From the NCBI GenBank assembly GCA_964019155.1, contig OZ025240.1:84824537-84888536 (forward strand): a DNA stretch of 64,000 nucleotides, read 5' to 3'. The number at the start of each line of letters is the position of its first letter. Within the stretch, counting starts at the first letter, position 1. The position numbers and the translations under genes were made by a program. Positions 11,402 to 23,405 of this stretch are shown here, in pieces. The notes beneath the pieces are model-generated. The model did no database searches. It was given only the letters and a program-made list of their open reading frames with translations, and had not been told where the DNA came from. Source of the DNA: Osedax fenrisi (taxonomy: Eukaryota > Annelida > Polychaeta > Sabellida > Siboglinidae).

Positions 11402-11615
11402 GGCACCAAATTATTAATATAAAACATCATGATTCACATTATTATAAATACTATTTAAAATAGGAATACGAAAATGTATATCGGTGCCTACCCAAAACAG
11501 TAGGATACCATAATTTTGGTAACCGAAATCAGTTTTATAGATGTTTATATATAGACATATGCGTATCTTATAGATCCTATCTATATATATACATACGTAT
11601 GTATATATATATATA

Positions 11616-11701
11616 GTAACGCTGAATATGATGCGATGTTTGCAATTAATTAATTAGAGTAAATAATATACATTTACACCTATATATATATATATATATA
11701 T

Positions 11702-11734
<33 letters not shown>

Positions 11735-11799
11735 GGTGTAAATGTATATTATTCACTCTTATTAATTAATTGCAAACATCGCATCGTAATCAGCGCTAC
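11616..11799. mobile_element. MITE, near-perfect hairpin
   Basis: Arms of about 65 bp (GCGATGTTTGCAATTAATTA left, its complement right) surround a TA-microsatellite loop at about 11,684-11,733. No coding capacity. Confidence 0.8.
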
Positions 11800-12519
11800 T
11801 GCTCAGTCACATCAACACGTACCACATGATACACTGCTTCAGGCTACCATTGTTCCTCTAACAAACAACCGAGTGGAAAATAGCCGCATAGACATTTACA
11901 ATTAATCAATACGAGTTCATAACATACGCTCTCGTCTACATATAGGTTACCCGTACAGATATATATATATAGATATTAGGTAGAATATTCTGTTATCGCG
12001 AAATAATTATATACAAAGTTTGATATATAAAATTAGTTTGCAATGCATACTATGCACGTAATAGCCGCAATTATAATATATCGTATACAATTATAGTCAA
12101 ACTCTTAATGTATTAGCGAGCCTCTTCACAAGATAATTGAACCCTAGTTATGGTGTATGTATCAAGGGCCTAGGATAATACTAGGCCAATATTTAAGATT
12201 ACGGAAATAGCTAAGGATTATCCTAGGATAATTTATTTTCTCCGAACAACTGGCCCCAGGTAGCCAGGAATACTATTTTATTGAGATGTGAGAAAAGTAA
12301 TGTATTATCACATATGTTAATATGGCATAATGCATACTGAATAATATTACCTTTATATATATATGACCTATGTATATGTTATATATATACTGGGTATATT
12401 ATTTATACTATATATATATATATATATATATAAACATGTTATTAATTATGTTCGTTATTTATAATGATATTCATTAAGATTTATAATAACACCTCATTCA
12501 GGAGTGCATTAAGAAGAAT

Positions 12520-12601
12520 ATGCTACATATAAAGTTACTACTATTTGCATGCATCAGTTTCAGATGCATCAGTCTCTGCTGCGGCGATGAGTTCACTACA
12601 A
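12520..12601 (+). CDS. SUSD4-like exon 1: start and signal peptide
   Basis: ATG with A at -3 opens a 27-codon exon: MLH, Lys, then a hydrophobic run LLLFACISF and a small-residue region before CGDEFTT. Donor GTTAGC, phase 1. It fits a cleavable signal peptide. Confidence 0.7.
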
Positions 12602-15270
12602 GTTAGCATGATGCCTTGTGTTTCACACGCATCACTATTAGGGGCATTGCAACAGGGGGGACGGGGGGGATATGTTCCCCACCACTTTAAAATCTAGGGG
12701 GACCTCCTATGTATAGATCCCCCCTACTTTTACCACAGAATTTATTTTGATTGGTTGGTCCCCTACATACACACCATCGTTCCAGCGCCCCTAATCACTG
12801 TTAACACTTATCATATGTAATAAATCAGACTGTGAATACATACACTGTATATAAATCACGATCAAACGAGTTGCGATACGAACTCAATTTTAAATAACAT
12901 ATTTATTGAGGTTCACATTCGAAATACGTAAAAATTGAAAATCGCTTCGCAATATCAAACTAAAATATCTAAATTTAATATTATTAATAATAATTTATTA
13001 TCGTTGATTATTTAAAGCTCATATAATTATTTGTTTTACATTTAAAATGATATAGAAGTGAAATGTTATTATTGATATTTTACGAATTAGAGCGACGATC
13101 ACGTGTATTTGAAATATTAAACTTTAAATAGTTTCATCATCACTAGTGCCCCGCCGCCGCGAAACTAGTGGCGTCGTTATTCTTGACACCTAATCACCCG
13201 TCCAACGATCGTAGACGCAGCACGAGCGGACTATACCCCCGACTGTCGCATCGACATCAACTTCGTCACGGCTAACCATTCCCTCGGTGCCTACACTAAC
13301 TTCACCTGTCAGCGCAACGGCCTCACCGGTAGTTTAGTGGCCCGCTTCTCGCGATGTCACATGACCATCAAGTATTCGGACGGCCTATGTACAGGTTACG
13401 CGCTCGTATCTCAGTCGTAGATCTTTCTCTCGCCGCGATCGTATTAATAATTCATGATAAATAATACCCCGGCTCGTTTATCGGTTCATTATAGTGAATT
13501 ATTAATGTATAAACTAATTTCGTTTGCGACCGATCGCCCCTATCGCTGTGTCTGGAGATAGAACGCTGTTTACAACTCGACATAACGCATAACATGCGAT
13601 ACAACTATCGGTGATTATGTAATGGATATTATGTCATTTCTTTAAATACCTTTAGAGGAAATTATAACATAAATAATCATATATTTCTTAGGAAAAAAAT
13701 GTACAATTTAAAACTTCTAATAAATATTTATTATTATTTTATTATTATTATATTTATTCTTATCTAATATACATTGCTATATTTATAAATGTTTCCTTGA
13801 CTGATACTATATTCGATATTCATATGCTATATAGCAAATGTATTAAATAACATATACATATTATATCTATTTAATCATTAAATTTTAATGTATCAATTAT
13901 TTCGTTAAATGTTTATATATATATATCAAACATTTTTTATTAATGTATATGTATCGATTGCAACATTTAATAATGTATATATTCAAACCGTTAATAATGT
14001 ATATGCATATACATTACCACAGTTAATAAGTGCAATATTCCAATCATCCGTTCTGACATGCATTACGACTTGAAGACAAATTACAACGATACCTGCAACA
14101 AAGATAACATGAATATGGTTAGTACTACTAACTTAGTAGTAATACAGTACAGGGTTGTATACCCTCGCCCTGGTGTACAATGGGGTATATATTAGTGTCT
14201 TTGATGTTGTATTTCTCAGTTATGATTTCATAACTTTGAACTCTATGATATGTAAACATAACTGTTGGTCAACATGTATTATGTAACTTATTGTTTATTT
14301 ATTTTGTGTTAGGGGAATATCTCTTAATTTATCGATGAAATTTAAGATTATTTATTTAACTGTACGTCATGTAATATCATACAATATCTATATTAAATGA
14401 AATAAAGTATATATGAATATGTATTAATATGTTTATTATTAACTAATAACTAATAATTATTAATAATTATTAATTATGAATTATAATTCATTAAATGGAA
14501 AACCTTCGTTTTTTATTTTTATTTTATATTTAAATATCAAAATTTATTTTATTATCTAAAGAATGATATATAACATGTTATTTAAAAGTAAATATAAGTA
14601 TAATAAACGTGAATTTTAAAACAACAACTCGTGTAAAAAAAACCATTTACCACCGAAACTCTCGGATCATTTTATGCTTTCACTTTTTTCAAACTCCCCT
14701 CAATTTTGAACACTTTAATGAATTTATGATATTTTCTAAGTATATATATAATATATTTTTAATAATACGTTAAATTTAATTAAAATATACGTATAAATTC
14801 TATAGAATCTATTATCTATTACATAATATCTCAAAAACATGTATATTTTAAATATTTGTATTAGTAAAATCTAGAATATACTCGTTTTTATACACAATAC
14901 CATCATTTAATATAACTATATAACTTTAATATATATATATATATATATATGAATACTTTCTACATAATTAATACAAATATAAATAAATCTTAAGAGATGA
15001 TGGGATTATAGTTGACCCATTTTCCCCTATATTTTAAATGTAAAGTGACCAAGGTTTCCCCCTCCCTTAAGCTTAATAAATATGTACAATTGGGGTATAG
15101 ATAATTCATTAAATCAACACGAATGAAAAAATCATTGTTAACCTTTACCTTACAGTCATTTTTATTTAAATAACGCATTTTTGTATTCAATATATATGTA
15201 TTGATTTAAATTAAAAATTTACTAAAAATAAAAATACCATATATATAAAAAATATGTAATGAAATATATA

Positions 15271-15306
<36 letters not shown>

Positions 15307-18016
15307 ATTCAATAAACTAATAACAAAAAGGGGACGCCTGCAGTGCAGGCCCTGCACTTCTCTATATTTCTGCGATGTTATCTTTTCGGAAATAAATACT
15401 TTTCAGTATAATCTAATCTAATTATATTTCAATGATTTCAAAAATAATACGGATATTTATTTATGTAAAATAGAAATGTATTTATTTTTTTTATATGAAT
15501 TTATTTATAAATATTATTTATATTTAAATATTTTCTTCTATATTATTTATGTTGACATTCTAAATAATATAAGTACAAATAATAGAGTGTATTAAACTAT
15601 ATTAATATAGTGTATATGTAATTAAGGTGTATTAATGTATTATATTGAAATCATAAATACGAATTGTTATTGATTCTTATCAAATACAAATATGAATTCC
15701 AGGACTATGATGTAATACGATAATATAATGTGAGCTTAATGATATGTTGTATTAGCACAGGCAGCCTGACCTCGCTAATATTAATGTAATATTATATATA
15801 ACATGATTGTATTATTATGTTATGTATTTATACATTATTCATTATCATTTTAAAATGATATAAATGATATAAATATAAAAATATAAATTATATTTTATAT
15901 ACACGTATTATGATTTATTTCAAAATGAGAAGTTTTTATTTATATATTTTTAAATTATAGATTACAGGCAAATTATCTATATAATTTTATACTTATATAT
16001 CTTAATTACAAATGTATTATCAGGTGTAAATCTTATCTTACCATCGATGTTAAAAATATTCTGTTATTTTTTTGTTTTTTAATACTATTATATTAAATAT
16101 AACAATGTTTGTATCCAAAATGCACTCGAAATATTTAATTAATAATGCAACTTTTTCTTTACTAATATTTATATTATTAAATACACAGATCCTAGATACT
16201 AAAATAATAAGTATCTAAACTGTTTTCCTTAGTTTAATACGCATTACGTCTAGTATGAATACATTACATATACCTACATACAGCTATACACGACTATGGG
16301 TGGAATATGTTCATGGCTTCGTCCGGACTGTAAAACATCTCCTTCGTGTCTGGTGCCTTCCACCGAGCACGCCGTAACCCTGATGGACCGATACAACGTA
16401 GTCAAGTACAGCTGCAGAGATCGCTTCCACGCGAATACCATGTTTGTGACTCCGCCCTCTTTTCAAATAATGCCACCGCCCTCTTTTTAAATAATCCACC
16501 GCCCACTTTTATTCAATGCACATATTTGCCTACAACTTTGATTCTGACTTAAGCTCGGCTTTATTCACGAGGCCATGGATCTGCAATGTAAAGTTGCAGA
16601 TTGCGACCACTTTTAGTACATAGTGTAGTACATTTAGTAATGGGCAACAACAATAGAAAATAGGCTTATTATTTTGAAGCCCTTTAGAAGAAAACATATA
16701 AATATTATTATAATTAACAGAAAAAAAAATGATTATTAAAATTCTTCTAATAAATATTATTATTATTATTATTTAGTACACTAACCAATAGAAACGCAAT
16801 CATAGAAATATATGATTTCAGACTAACAACGAAATATGTAATTTGCGGTCTGTGTAACGAACACACTCTCCTCGTTCCGCCCCTAACTCCTCCCCTTTCA
16901 CAGATACGAGTGTAATTACTCGATGCCCGACATCTGGTATCGTAGAACAAAGACTTCAGAAGGGGGAGACGCGAAAATACTGGTGCCTAGTCTTCCTACG
17001 AAATGCTACAAGAGGTTACCCCCCCTCCCTCACCCCCTACTACATATCCAGTCTCACTTCTAGCACGTGTACTTTGTTTATCTATGTATTGTTATTATTA
17101 TGCATTACAAACTACACTTTGGTATGTTCACATTGAAAACCTTAATGAAAATATTGATTTCATATTTATTCGATGATTATTTGTATGATATTTTTTATTT
17201 ATTTTATAAATTACACGATTATTATATATATATTATGAATACTAATATTAATATGCCATATACATCGTAGATTTACAAAATTAACTAGGTGTAATTATCA
17301 TGTTAACATAGTAGACATAAATGTTGACTACCATTACTACTACTAAACCCCACCCCCCCCCCGTAGACAAAGAGGGTGTTCCAGACCGCCCTCCGTAGCA
17401 CATACCGTAGTGGAATGGAGCCCCCCGTTCGCTTACTACTATTGCCTGGACGGCTACGGCAGTGATACAGCTCGCCGCTACAATATGTCTATTCATTGCG
17501 ATGATGGAAAGTGGTATTCTATGATGTACAGTCCTTTCAAATGTGTAGGTTTGTGTCCTTGTTGCTAATATATATGTAACTAACTCTATTATTTCTATAC
17601 ATACACATATATATATATATATGTGTGTATAAGTTTATGATATAATATGAACATAAATATGATAATCATTATATTTAAGTCAGAAACACCCCCTCTCTTC
17701 CTATACGTCAATAATGGCCGCTTAACCTTGTAGATTTGTAGTAAATAGCGCTGGTTTATAGATTATTCATTCAGATTCTATTGTTTTTGTAATAGCAAAC
17801 ATTCATTCTGTTTATAAAAATTAATAATATTCTATTTATAAATAGTTTTATAAATGAATGTTGAGATTTTAGTTATCAAAAAATAAAAATTTAAATGAAT
17901 ATTTATAATATATGTGTACATTTACTTCTAAGTATTTATTATAACATAGTTAAATTATTACCACGTTAATTTATAATAGAATTTATATATTAATTATATA
18001 TATATATATATATGTG

Positions 18017-18065
<49 letters not shown>

Positions 18066-20110
18066 GACTTGCTACACTATCCGAAGCTAAAACAAGAAGA
18101 AATATCCACATGAACAGCGACATAGTTCTGTTTGTCAGTGTTTGCGGTTCTATACTTCTGTTGATCATCACTCTTTTACTAGCAGGCTACGCGAAGAGGT
18201 TACTACCAGCTATGTAGCATAGTGAGCTACCTATCACTATTACATCTATATGTCATACATTGTGAAATCATCAATATTAACTGGAAATTGATATTGGGAA
18301 TATACTATTTAATCAAAATACATATTATAGATATCGAGTTTACTGCATATACAAATGTTATTTTATATTTTAATTTCTAAGTTCATAAAATAAGATGTAC
18401 ATATCATATTAAATAATAACATTGATATGTAGTAAAGCTAAATATAACTAATAATATATTGATATAAAACCTATACTAAACAAGTATAAACTGAATAATA
18501 ATAAAATTGAAATAGACTTATCATAATATGCTATCATTTCGTTGTTTATATTTATTTACTTTTAGTGTAGCTATTGTTTACATTATATATTTAATAAACA
18601 AGCGATTACATTTCATTTGGGGTTAAAAAGTAAAAAAGGATAAAATATTTATACAATATATTGTTTGTTTAAATATATTCTTATCAAATATTATGTTAGT
18701 TTAATAATATTTTGTTATAATCATTTAATTATGATCATTAAAAATAGTAAATTTACATAAATATCAATTTCAACTGCATAAATTAGTTACATATTTATGT
18801 AAGTAATGAATTTCTATAAAATAGATATCTTTTGATTGCATTTTTTTAAAGATATTTTGAGAAATGATTTTAAATATTTACCTTTTATTTATTTAATTTT
18901 TATCTTTTATTACTAGCAATATATTCAGAATAAAATTATAAAATGAATTATCGCTAATACATCAGTTTAGATTATATGATTTAAATTATATATTTACCAT
19001 GTTTATAATGTATTTATAATATAAAATGTCTCTTATTAATAAATATACAATATTTAATCATTCATTATAAATAATAGAATCACCAACATTTTCATAATAT
19101 ATTCAAATTGTACATATAATTTACTTAATTCTATTCACAATGAACAATATGCATCGATACACACACCCGTACAGATGTCAACAGAGACATTTAATAATGT
19201 CTTCCAGTAGCTCTGAACACGCCACTCGTACTGCTTCGCGTTCCTCCAGATCTCAGGAGAGATGCGCTAGGTCAAGGTCATCTAGATCTGGGTCATCGAG
19301 GCGCCGCCGTCTGATGAGATCTCTCTCGTCTACTGTTTGTGCACTATACGATACTCGCTAACCTCTACTACACCTAATACTGACCTCTGTACAGTTACCC
19401 CCGGATTACACCATCTTACCCGAACACCAAATAAACGACCCCCTCGGTAGAATGACACCCATGGTGGCTCCGCCTCTAATAACCTGTGTCCCGCCCAGTT
19501 ACACTTCCTCTGTAGCCACTGCCGCCTCCCTAAATGGTTAGTGCGTCAACGACAGCCCGATTAACCTGATATCGGACGAGTCAAACATTTAATAGGTAGT
19601 TTATATAAGGCATGTGATGCCTTGCCTAATATATGTATAGCCATTCACATCGGAACTGCCCGATTGTGATGTTTAATGATAGCGGGCTGTTTTTTTTGGT
19701 GTGATAATACTATAGAAATTACAATAAAACGTTACACTAAACTATATGTTAACTATTACATGGTATTAAATCCCGCTGGTATGTTATGCCTTATAAGATA
19801 TTACTACCATTAGTAATATTATTAGTATTAGTTTATTCATTAATGTATTATATATAATGATAATAGTTTGTAGTTTTACCCTGCAAACTTTAGTGTTCGT
19901 ATATCTTTACAATTATTTAGTATTCCGTAATATATATATATATAATGGCTAATGTGTTGTTGATTGACAGGTAGCCACGCCCCTCCCTCTTACATCGTCA
20001 CCGTATCAGAGACAGTGCCTTCTATCGACGTTGGAATCGACTCTTCAATCAGTTCTCTGGCTCATACACATGAAATCTGTACCGACTACACCCTTCGTCT
20101 AATTCAGTGA
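12520..20110 (+). CDS. SUSD4-like sushi-domain membrane protein, ten exons
   Basis: Joining ten exons gives about 460 codons with every intron phase agreeing: 12,520-12,601; 13,215-13,394; 14,023-14,117; 16,284-16,441; 16,904-17,014; 17,367-17,548; 18,066-18,198; 19,175-19,334; 19,395-19,536; 19,971-20,110. The product starts with a signal peptide (MLHIKLLLFACISF), has four sushi/CCP domains of four Cys each (sixteen Cys in register), one helix (VCGSILLLIITLLLAG), a basic Ser/Arg-rich stretch, and a tail with PPDY and two PPSY motifs. Sushi domains are extracellular beta-sandwich modules; PPxY recruits WW-domain ubiquitin ligases of the NEDD4 family. Four sushi domains plus one helix and a PPxY tail is the layout of vertebrate SUSD4 (about 490 aa); SUSD6 shares the PPxY tail with fewer sushi domains. 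Orthology is inferred from architecture only. Exon ends are hand-placed. Confidence 0.75.
12639..12793. mobile_element. AGGGGC-type MITE in intron 1
   Basis: Starts TAGGGGCATTGCAAC and ends TTCCAGCGCCCCTA (inverted), with flanks ATCACTAT and ATCACTGT (7 of 8 match), so probably hAT-like. It shares inner blocks such as ACCTCCTATGTAT, in reverse, with the copy at 4,868. Confidence 0.75.
13215..13394 (+). CDS. SUSD4-like exon 2: sushi domain 1
   Basis: Phase 1 to phase 1, as is usual for sushi modules. Four Cys occur in the contexts PDC, NFTC, SRC and GLC; the conserved Trp is absent, so it is an atypical module. An alternative acceptor six bases downstream (13,221) would also keep the frame. 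Donor GTTACG. Confidence 0.7.
13640..13752 (+). repeat. Dispersed repeat family R1, copy 3 (diverged)
   Basis: CCTTTAGAGGAAATTATAAC and AACTTCTAATAAATATT with an (ATT)n-like tail match the 3' half of the family. Confidence 0.5.
14023..14117 (+). CDS. SUSD4-like exon 3: first half of sushi 2
   Basis: Acceptor TACCACAG, phase 1 in; donor GTTAGT, phase 0 out. It encodes NKCNIPIIRSDMHYDL and NYNDTC, i.e. Cys1 and Cys2 of a sushi domain whose second half is in the next exon. Confidence 0.7.
14118..16283 (+). other. Intron 3 of the SUSD4-like gene
   Basis: About 2.2 kb of AT-rich intron. It contains TA microsatellites near 14,930 and 15,275 and a small palindrome CTGCAGTGCAG near 15,338. No further exon was seen. 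Confidence 0.5.
16284..16441 (+). CDS. SUSD4-like exon 4: end of sushi 2, start of sushi 3
   Basis: Acceptor ACATACAG, phase 0; donor GTTTGT, phase 2. ICSWLRPDC supplies Cys3, the conserved Trp and Cys4 of sushi 2; PSCLVPSTEHAV and VVKYSC supply Cys1 and Cys2 of sushi 3. Confidence 0.75.
16640..16775 (+). repeat. Dispersed repeat family R1, copy 4
   Basis: GGGCAACAACAATAGAAAAT, TTGAAGCCCTTTAGAAGAAA and ATTCTTCTAATAAATATT with (ATT)n tail; in intron 4. Confidence 0.65.
16904..17014 (+). CDS. SUSD4-like exon 5: second half of sushi 3
   Basis: Acceptor CCTTTCACAG after a long pyrimidine tract, phase 2 in; donor GTTACC, phase 2 out. YECNYSMPDIWYR gives Cys3 and Trp, LPTKCYK gives Cys4. It fills exactly the gap between exons 4 and 6, which supports the gene model. 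Confidence 0.75.
17367..17548 (+). CDS. SUSD4-like exon 6: sushi domain 4
   Basis: The acceptor follows a poly-C run (CCCCCGTAG). RGCSRPPSV, FAYYYCLDGYG, SIHCDDGKWYS and FKC are a textbook sushi domain with four Cys, G-Y and G.W motifs. Donor GTTTGT, phase 1. Confidence 0.8.
18066..18198 (+). CDS. SUSD4-like exon 7: transmembrane segment
   Basis: Phase 1 in. A charged stretch (EAKTRRN) leads into about 25 hydrophobic residues (VLFVSVCGSILLLIITLLLA), then YAKR. The acceptor AAAG abuts a TA microsatellite of about 60 bp and lacks a pyrimidine tract. Donor GTTACT, phase 2. If this donor is not used, reading stops 7 codons later (LLPAM, stop), which would give a nearly tail-less isoform. Confidence 0.7.
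19175..19334 (+). CDS. SUSD4-like exon 8: Ser/Arg-rich juxtamembrane tail
   Basis: Acceptor CCCGTACAG, phase 2 in; donor GTTTGT, phase 0 out. CQQRHLIMSSSS is followed by repeated S-R pairs and RRRRLMRSLSST. A basic stretch just inside the membrane is expected for the cytoplasmic side. A stop follows 20 bp past the donor, so splicing is required to reach the PPxY exons. Confidence 0.55.
19395..19536 (+). CDS. SUSD4-like exon 9: PPxY tail
   Basis: Acceptor CTGTACAG, phase 0 in; donor GTTAGT, phase 1 out. It encodes LPPDYTILPEH and CVPPSYTSS, two PPxY (WW-binding) motifs. Confidence 0.65.
19971..20110 (+). CDS. SUSD4-like exon 10: C-terminus and stop
   Basis: Acceptor TGATTGACAG, phase 1. It encodes SHAPPSYIVTVSE, a third PPxY, then an acidic/Ser-rich end TDYTLRLIQ and TGA at 20,108-20,110. 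A candidate AATAAA lies at 20,488. Confidence 0.65.
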
Positions 20111-21540
20111 TACACCGAATAACAGTTGCCAACACCACCTCCGCTACATTATGTGATATCCATCCATTTTAACGAATAACAATAACATTTGTTTATTTTA
20201 CGACCACACCCATACCTATCTTATTATATCAATATATAAATATATATATATTCAAGTATCATTTTATTAATTTTATTTAGTAGGTGAAATCAATTTTTTC
20301 TGTTTTATAGAATTTTATTTGACCTCTACTTCAATACAATTGTGATTTGCTCTACCTCAAATTCAGTATAATTATTATATATTTTACATCTAATTCAGTA
20401 CAATTATAATATATTTGACCTCAATTTCATTACAATTGTGATGTATTGATCCGATTTCGTTTAAATTGTCAATGAATTTAATATATTAATAAACAATCGA
20501 TAGTATATATTGTAATTCTAAAACCTTAATATTTTTTGAAAATAAATTACATATCGCATTTATTAATGCTAAATGATGTTGATGATAAAGTAATATTTAT
20601 ATCACTTGTCTAATTCAGTAATATTGATTTCACCTAATTTCTTTTTTTTATGTTATTTAACAATTTTAAATAATACTTTTTTGATACAATATCTTTTTAT
20701 ATATATATAATAATATACATTTATTATTATCATCAAGTATTATACAATATATAGCTAATACTGTATTATTAACTAAATATATATATATATGCTTATTAAT
20801 AAAAAAATATTATTATATAATACCCGTGTTATTATACAATGTAATATATTTATAAATTTTAATAATTATAATTTTAATGTTTATTTATTCATATCTTTTG
20901 TATATAAAATAATATTCAATTAACATTTTTTTTATTGTCTCAATTTAACATATATAATTCAAATGTCTTTAAATGTGAATAAAATCACATTTAGATATAT
21001 ATATAATGATTTTTCCTATGAAGATAATTTTAAATATAATAAATTTTAATTATTTTCATAAGAATAATTTATAAATATATTCTATAATGAGTAAGAACAG
21101 GACATATAATTTTGAATTTTTTAAGTTTAGAACTACCATAATATTTCATCATGGTCTAGGGCTATCTGTATACAAATGAATAAATATATCTGATGTCTGT
21201 TATTATTGAGAAATATAATATACTAACTGTTAGTAGCCGATTGAAATGTATAGAATATAACTGTTATACAAAAGAGTTGTACAAATTTGAGTCCTTTAGT
21301 CGTAGTAATGAAATATCGAGTCGAGTCTATTACAAAATTATGAAATATAGTCCTACAGTAAGAGTGATTTTATTTTCCAGAGCATACAGCGACATATTAT
21401 ATTATATATCTATGATGTTCATGGCACTATTTCATTAATACATATACTTTCTGTTCAATATGGTGATACATTATTATCTCATACTGTCTCTAATGATTCA
21501 CTCTGGATATATTGCTAACATATTCTCTCTCATTACAGGT
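20111..21540. other. AT-rich spacer with degenerate repeats
   Basis: Near 20,260-20,460 is a degenerate repeat of about 45-50 bp (ACCTC.A.TTCA.TACAATT pattern), probably in or after the 3' UTR of the SUSD4-like gene. The rest is AT-rich without a supported exon. Confidence 0.45.
21350..21475 (+). repeat. Dispersed repeat R2, copy 1
   Basis: The block AAGAGTGATTTTATTTT.CAG, then CTAT.GATATGATGTTCAT-like and GGTTCAATAT..TGATGC-like sequence, recurs at 43,555-43,670 in the same orientation. Confidence 0.5.
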
Positions 21541-21932
21541 TAGATCAAATCTATAGATTTAAACAAAACTATAGTTGATCTATTTTCTAAATAAGTTAAA
21601 TGTGAGGTTGAAAATACAATCAATGTGCTAAAAGATGGTAAATCACCAGGTAATGAAAACATTCCAAGCGAACTGATAAAATATGAAGAAAAACGCATAG
21701 TTAAAATATATACAACAATATGCCAAAACAAAGATATTGCCAAACCAATGGACAGCCTTTAATAATTTCTATTCTGAAAAAATGCGTCTCTAAAAAATGC
21801 TTCACTTACCATACACTCAGCATAATACCTCATCAGAGTAAAAATACTGTTAAGAATATTACTAAATAAGTTAACACTTCAAGCTGAACAAATACTAGCA
21901 GAAGAGCTATCAGGATTCAGAAAATCAATGAG

Positions 21933-23324
21933 CATAAATGAATGAATATTTATTTACTGAATATTGAATTAATATACAGAAGGATATTCAGAAGCTATAC
22001 GTAGCTTATTTTAAGAATATCCTATAACAAGAATATCAAATATTTAAAATATAACAATAATTATGAAATAAGATAATATAATAATAATAACAATTGTGTA
22101 ATACCAGATATTATTATCGAATATACACATTATTAATATTAATAGAAATAATAGTAGTGAGCATAATAATAATAGACAATAGACTAATGTACATTTAATA
22201 CAAATATTATAAAATATATGAATTTTAACAGATTACATGATATTAAATATTTAATTTTTGAACAAAATTGGTAATGTGGTTTGACTATTATATGATTTTA
22301 TATGTATTGGTATATTATTCCAGCAAATGGGTCCATAATAAGTTATATTAATTTTGTTTGCGTTATTATTAACTAAAGGTATTTTTAATTTGTCCTTATC
22401 GAACATATTTTAAGTTGAGTCTTGTAATTTAAATAAATTTATAATTATAATTATTGGTGAAATTTTATAATTTTTTTTTAATCCTAAACATAATTTAACA
22501 GGCGTTATAGAATATCAATTCTTTAAATGTTAAAATGTGTTACTATTTGTAAATATTATCCACATTAGTTCTATTTTTTTGATGATATAATATTCGTATA
22601 GCTTTGTTTTGATGTTTAATCATAATTATCACCTCATATATGGGTACAATAAATAAGATGGCAATGAAATAAAAAGTAATATATTAGCTTTACAATATTG
22701 ATGGGTAAAATATTATTTAGTTTTCTTAGAATTGATAATGCATAATAAAGTTTAGATTTAACCATATTAGTGTGTAGTTTCCAATTCATGTTCGAATCAA
22801 TTATTACACTAAGGAGTTTATTGAATTTTTTTGAATAATGTTAGTATTATTTAATATAGTAGATTATTTTGGTTTATTATTATTTAATATTAAATAGTTA
22901 GTTTTGCTTACATTAATTGTCCATTTATTTAATAATAGCAATTTATCAAGATGTTTTAAAGTTTTATTCATGGAATTTTCCATTGAATCAATATTATTTT
23001 CACGGAATATAATAGAAGTGTCATCAGCGAATAGAACAAAATTACCTTGTGTTTTAATATTAACTATGTGATTTATAAATATTAAAAATAATAAGGGACC
23101 GAGGAAAGATCCTTGAAGTACACCAAACTTAATATTATTTAGAATTATTGAATGTTACAAATTGATTTCTATTTTTAAGATAGGATATTAATAATTGTAA
23201 AGCAACTCCTCCAACTTAATTATTAATAGTTCATGACAGATGGAGTCGAATGATTTCTTTAGGTCTATAGATATAGCTGCACAATATTTCATTTTATTTG
23301 AAGCTATGGTTCCAGTTAGGTTAG
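21933..23324 (-). mobile_element. Nested CR1/Jockey-like LINE (-), 5'-truncated
   Basis: On the minus strand GVLQGSFLGPLLFLIFINH is followed by QGNFVLFADDTSIIF, the RT palm with its Asp pair; decayed C-terminal sequence runs on to a 3' end rich in CATTCATTCA-like repeats at about 21,935. It is flanked by TCAATGAG (21,925-21,932) and TCAATGCG (23,325-23,332), a probable target-site duplication inside the host RTE-like copy. Confidence 0.8.
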
Positions 23325-23369
23325 TCAATGCGTACTATTGAACAAATCCTTAACAGCAGAATCATCATG

Positions 23370-23405
23370 GAGAAATACATTGAAATTAATTTCAATGTAT
23401 TTCTC
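23370..23405. repeat. Perfect 36-bp palindrome inside the RTE-like LINE
   Basis: GAGAAATACATTGAAATT is followed without spacer by its exact complement. The second arm interrupts the RT frame just before the FIDYEKAFDRV motif, so it is an inserted inverted copy of the adjacent 18 bp. Confidence 0.9.

Noticed and set aside
16296..16552. Stand-alone small genes in three overlapping frames
   Set aside because: Only the frame ICSWLRPDC is coding, as exon 4 of the SUSD4-like gene; the others are shadows.
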